Origin: Bacillota bacterium
GTDB taxonomy: Bacteria; Bacillota; Clostridia; Acetivibrionales; JANLFN01
Length of the DNA stretch: 64,000 nucleotides
Reading direction: 5' to 3'
Assembly (NCBI GenBank): GCA_023421675.1
Contig: JAEZTC010000002.1
Location: forward strand, 186,001-250,000
Part shown: piece after piece, positions 61,529-64,000 of the stretch
Numbering within the stretch: position 1 is the first letter of the stretch
How the letters are laid out: the number at the start of each line of letters is the position of its first letter
Position numbers and translations under genes: made by a program
Notes under the pieces: model-generated
What the model was told of the DNA's origin: nothing
What the model saw: only the letters and a program-made list of their open reading frames with translations
Database searches by the model: none

Positions 61529-62125
61529 ATGAGTGATAATGAAAAAGCTCTTCTGGAAAAAGCTAAAAATGGTGATTTGGCAGCTTTTGAAAAGCTTATT
61601 GAGAGCTACCAGAAGAAGGTATATAACATAGTTTACAGAATGATAGGAAACCCTGACGATGCAAGTGAGCTTACTCAGGAGGTTTTCATAAGAGTATTCA
61701 GGTCTATAAGGAATTTCAAGGAAGAATCCCAATTCTCTACCTGGATTTATAAAATTGCTACGAATATCTGTCTGGATGAGCTTCGGAAACAAAAAAAGCA
61801 TAAGGTTATTTCACTTGATGAAGAAATTAAATCTGATGAAGGTGAAATGAAACGGCAAATTGAGGATAATAAACCTCAGCCGGATATAATCGCTGAAAAA
61901 AACGAATTGAAAAAAACAGTCAGAAATGCGATTTTATCTCTGCCTGATGAATACAGGGTTGTAATTATTATGCGAGATATCAAGGGATTAAGTTATGATG
62001 AAATTGCTCAAATAACAAAGTGCCCTGAAGGCACTGTAAAATCACGTATTAACAGAGCAAGAAAAGCTCTCAGGACAATACTTTGTTCCAAAAGGGAACT
62101 TTTAAACGAAGAATACGTCAAATAA
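61529..62125 (+). CDS. ECF-type RNA polymerase sigma factor (SigW-like)
   Basis: A 198-residue extracytoplasmic-function sigma factor. Region 2 (about 22-90) has NIVYRMIGNPDDASELTQEVFIRVF and FSTWIYKIATNICLDELRK; region 4 (about 130-185) has LPDEYRVVIIMRDIKGLSYDEIAQIT and EGTVKSRINRARKALR. A charged linker between them is longer than average. It starts at ATG 61529 after GGAGG at 61512-61516. The anti-sigma gene follows after 20 bases. Regulation by envelope stress is likely from the membrane-bound partner; target promoters are unknown. Confidence 0.92.
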   Translation: MSDNEKALLEKAKNGDLAAFEKLIESYQKKVYNIVYRMIGNPDDASELTQEVFIRVFRSIRNFKEESQFSTWIYKIATNICLDELRKQKKHKVISLDEEIKSDEGEMKRQIEDNKPQPDIIAEKNELKKTVRNAILSLPDEYRVVIIMRDIKGLSYDEIAQITKCPEGTVKSRINRARKALRTILCSKRELLNEEYVK

Positions 62126-62145
62126 GATGAAAGGAGGTGTGGAGA

Positions 62146-63210
62146 ATGAAAAATTGCATTGAGGTAAAAGAACTTTTATCACTTTATATTGATGGTGAAT
62201 TGGACAAAAAAACTTCTGATGAAGTCAAAAAGCATATGCGTTTTTGTACTGAATGCTATGAAGAAATGGAAGATATCAAAAGAGTCATACAGTTGTGCAG
62301 GGATTGTGAAGACGAAGAACTTCCGGTCGGTTTCAAAAAACAGCTTCATGAAAAGCTTGCTGCAGAAGCTGAAAGACAGCATTCTAGTGCGGCAAGATCA
62401 AGAAAAATTACCAGGCTTTTGGGAATTGGTTCTTCCATAGCTGCACTCTTGATTATGGCAGTTATAGTAAAGGATGTATGGTTTAATCAAAACCTTACAA
62501 GTAAATCGGAATCACCTGAAGCAGCAATTTTAGCGGGGTCAGGCCAGACCACTATAAGCAATTTTTCTAAAGACCAGAAAGCTCCGAACTCCTCACCTTC
62601 AGATAAGATTATGGATAAGAATAAAGAAGCCGCCAATAATGATTCAATAAACAGTAATTATTCATTAAAATCATTTGATGCAAATAAAAAGGCGAGTTCC
62701 GGCATGCAGGTTTCAAGAAGCGAAGATGAAGGGCTAAGGACTGTGTTGCCGGCAGGCAGCTATATAAAATCTACCGAGGCTATTACTTTTAAATGTGACA
62801 AGCCTGAAGACATATCAGTAAAATTGAATGAATGGAGTTTCAACAATAGTACAATTGCCGTTAATACAACTGAAAATAATGCTCTCGCGGCTGGTGTGAC
62901 TGAACAAAACACATTAAGCTTTAAGGTACCTGGTTCAAAATACAATGAATTCAAAAGCTTGTTAAAAACATCATTTCCCAACTGTGAAATTTCATTTGGT
63001 ACTCTTTCAAAAGTTGATGTAACACCTCAGATAAATGCTGAAAATACCAAAATAAATGAGCTTACCAGTACAATGTCTTCATCATACATGGACAGTGACG
63101 ATGCTGCCAGGATCAAAGCAGATATAGAAAGTTCCAAGACAGAAGTTTCAAACATGAAAAATGATTCTGCATATGTATTTATAACTATAAACCTCATTAA
63201 AAAAGATTAG
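62146..63210 (+). CDS. Membrane-bound anti-sigma factor with zinc-finger domain
   Basis: A 354-residue protein. The N-terminal zf-HC2 (ZAS) domain carries His30, Cys34 and Cys37 (HMRFCTEC), the zinc site that grips the sigma factor. A membrane helix spans about 91-109. The extracytoplasmic part has a Ser/Asn/Lys-rich linker and a C-terminal domain (about 205-354) ending in a helix-rich stretch that resembles DUF4349-type sensor domains. AAGGAGG 8 bases before ATG 62146 sets the start. Together with the upstream gene it forms a sigma/anti-sigma switch. Confidence 0.85.
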   Translation: MKNCIEVKELLSLYIDGELDKKTSDEVKKHMRFCTECYEEMEDIKRVIQLCRDCEDEELPVGFKKQLHEKLAAEAERQHSSAARSRKITRLLGIGSSIAALLIMAVIVKDVWFNQNLTSKSESPEAAILAGSGQTTISNFSKDQKAPNSSPSDKIMDKNKEAANNDSINSNYSLKSFDANKKASSGMQVSRSEDEGLRTVLPAGSYIKSTEAITFKCDKPEDISVKLNEWSFNNSTIAVNTTENNALAAGVTEQNTLSFKVPGSKYNEFKSLLKTSFPNCEISFGTLSKVDVTPQINAENTKINELTSTMSSSYMDSDDAARIKADIESSKTEVSNMKNDSAYVFITINLIKKD

Positions 63211-63226
63211 TTTAAAAAATTAAATT

Positions 63227-63257
63227 ACAGCAATCGTTTACGATTGTTGTTTTTTTG
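63227..63257 (+). terminator. Rho-independent terminator after the anti-sigma gene
   Basis: ACAGCAATCG-TTTA-CGATTGTTGT with one G-T pair and a run of T. Confidence 0.8.
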
Positions 63258-63315
63258 TGTAGAATTATTACGGGAAGAAATAGCTGATTTATGCAGGAAA
63301 GAGGTAGAACCAACC

Positions 63316-64000
63316 ATGAATAACGATAAGGTTATGATTATAGACGGTAATAGCATAATGAACAGAGCTTTTTACGGGCTGCAGGGAGCTAAACTTCTTG
63401 CAACCAAGGATGGACAGTACACAAATGCTATTTTCGGTTTCTTAAATATACTTAATAAATATCTTGAAGAGGAGAAGCCTCAATATATTTGTGTAGCGTT
63501 TGACCTTAAAGCACCAACCTTCAGACATAAGGAATTTGAGGGCTATAAAGCTAAAAGAAAAGGAATGCCTCCCGAGCTTGTTCCGCAAATGCCTCTAATT
63601 AAGGAAATACTTGATGCAATGAATATTAAAAGGCTTGAATATGAAGGCTTTGAGGCAGATGATTTAATTGGACATGTATCCCTTTGTGCTGAAAAGCTGG
63701 GCATGCATACAATAATTGTAACAGGGGACAGAGATTCACTGCAGTTAGCATCAGAACTTACAAGAATAAAGCTTCCTGTTACAAAGGCAGGCAAAACGGA
63801 AACAGAGGAATATGATGAGAAGGCTGTAATGGAGCGGTATGGAGTAACGCCTACGCAATTTATTGATGTAAAAGGTTTAATGGGTGATACCTCCGATAAT
63901 ATACCAGGTGTACCCGGAATAGGTGAAAAAACAGCTCTGGAATTGATAAAGGAGTTCGGGAGCATTGAAGAAATATATTGCAATATAGAACGCATACAAA
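63316..64000 (+). CDS. polA: DNA polymerase I, N-terminal part (runs off the window)
   Basis: The first 228 residues are the 5'-3' exonuclease (flap nuclease) domain. Metal-binding acidic residues are visible in MIIDGNSIMNRAFYG, CVAFDLKAPTFRHKEF, EADDLIGH and TGDRDSLQL, followed by the helix-hairpin-helix MGDTSDNIPGVPGIGEKTA. The polymerase domain lies outside the window. AAGAGG precedes ATG 63316. It acts in Okazaki-fragment processing and repair. Confidence 0.95.
   Translation, partial: MNNDKVMIIDGNSIMNRAFYGLQGAKLLATKDGQYTNAIFGFLNILNKYLEEEKPQYICVAFDLKAPTFRHKEFEGYKAKRKGMPPELVPQMPLIKEILDAMNIKRLEYEGFEADDLIGHVSLCAEKLGMHTIIVTGDRDSLQLASELTRIKLPVTKAGKTETEEYDEKAVMERYGVTPTQFIDVKGLMGDTSDNIPGVPGIGEKTALELIKEFGSIEEIYCNIERIQ

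Overview
The window comes from a low-GC, endospore-forming Firmicute of the class Clostridia. The evidence is the complete spoIIIAA-AH operon, spoIVB and spo0A, strong GGAGG ribosome-binding sites, frequent TTG/GTG starts, and a T-box in front of ileS. Gene order and an intracellular GH3 beta-glucosidase suggest a cellulolytic Ruminiclostridium-type organism (inference). Nearly all genes are on the + strand. The window opens inside one gene and closes inside polA.

Region by region. 1-8.5 kb is the distal part of a type IV pilus operon: a pilin-like C-terminus, pilM, pilN, pilO, a prepilin and a PilX-like protein. A secreted PA14-domain protein with its own promoter follows. 8.7-32.2 kb is the conserved sporulation and housekeeping backbone: TIM-barrel protein, aroQ, Xaa-Pro peptidase, efp, a zinc-ribbon protein, spoIIIAA-AH, asp23/amaP/DUF2273, nusB, xseA, xseB, ispA, OLE RNA, oapA, dxs, tlyA, nadK, argR, recN and spoIVB. 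32.4-39.7 kb is an accessory insertion between spoIVB and spo0A. It holds a two-gene RADAR defence system (rdrA ATPase, rdrB adenosine deaminase) bracketed by two outward-facing copies of a structured element of about 300 nt. 40-44.2 kb has spo0A, a MerR regulator, a pseudouridine synthase and a PLP lyase-family protein. 44.5-53.5 kb is a division cluster (HlyD-like, yggS, sepF, yggT, ylmH, divIVA), then T-box-ileS and aroB. 53.5-64 kb has a gene remnant, an ElaA-like acetyltransferase, a GH3 glucosidase, a cytosolic PocR/PAS histidine kinase, a flavin amine oxidase, an ECF sigma/anti-sigma pair and the start of polA.

The most interesting content is largely non-coding. (i) The RADAR locus is flanked by an inverted pair of structured elements whose stems show compensatory base changes. 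(ii) A second, unrelated long-hairpin element occurs twice on opposite strands, once just upstream of OLE RNA and once inside the ileS leader between the T-box terminator and the start codon. (iii) An OLE RNA gene with its membrane partner OapA sits in the isoprenoid operon; I found a closing helix pairing its two ends. Dispersed TTGACAGTTGACAAG-type repeats and REP-like palindromes fill the remaining gaps.

Limits: everything was read by eye. No homology search, RNA covariance search or GC calculation was run. Family names rest on motifs, length and gene order.
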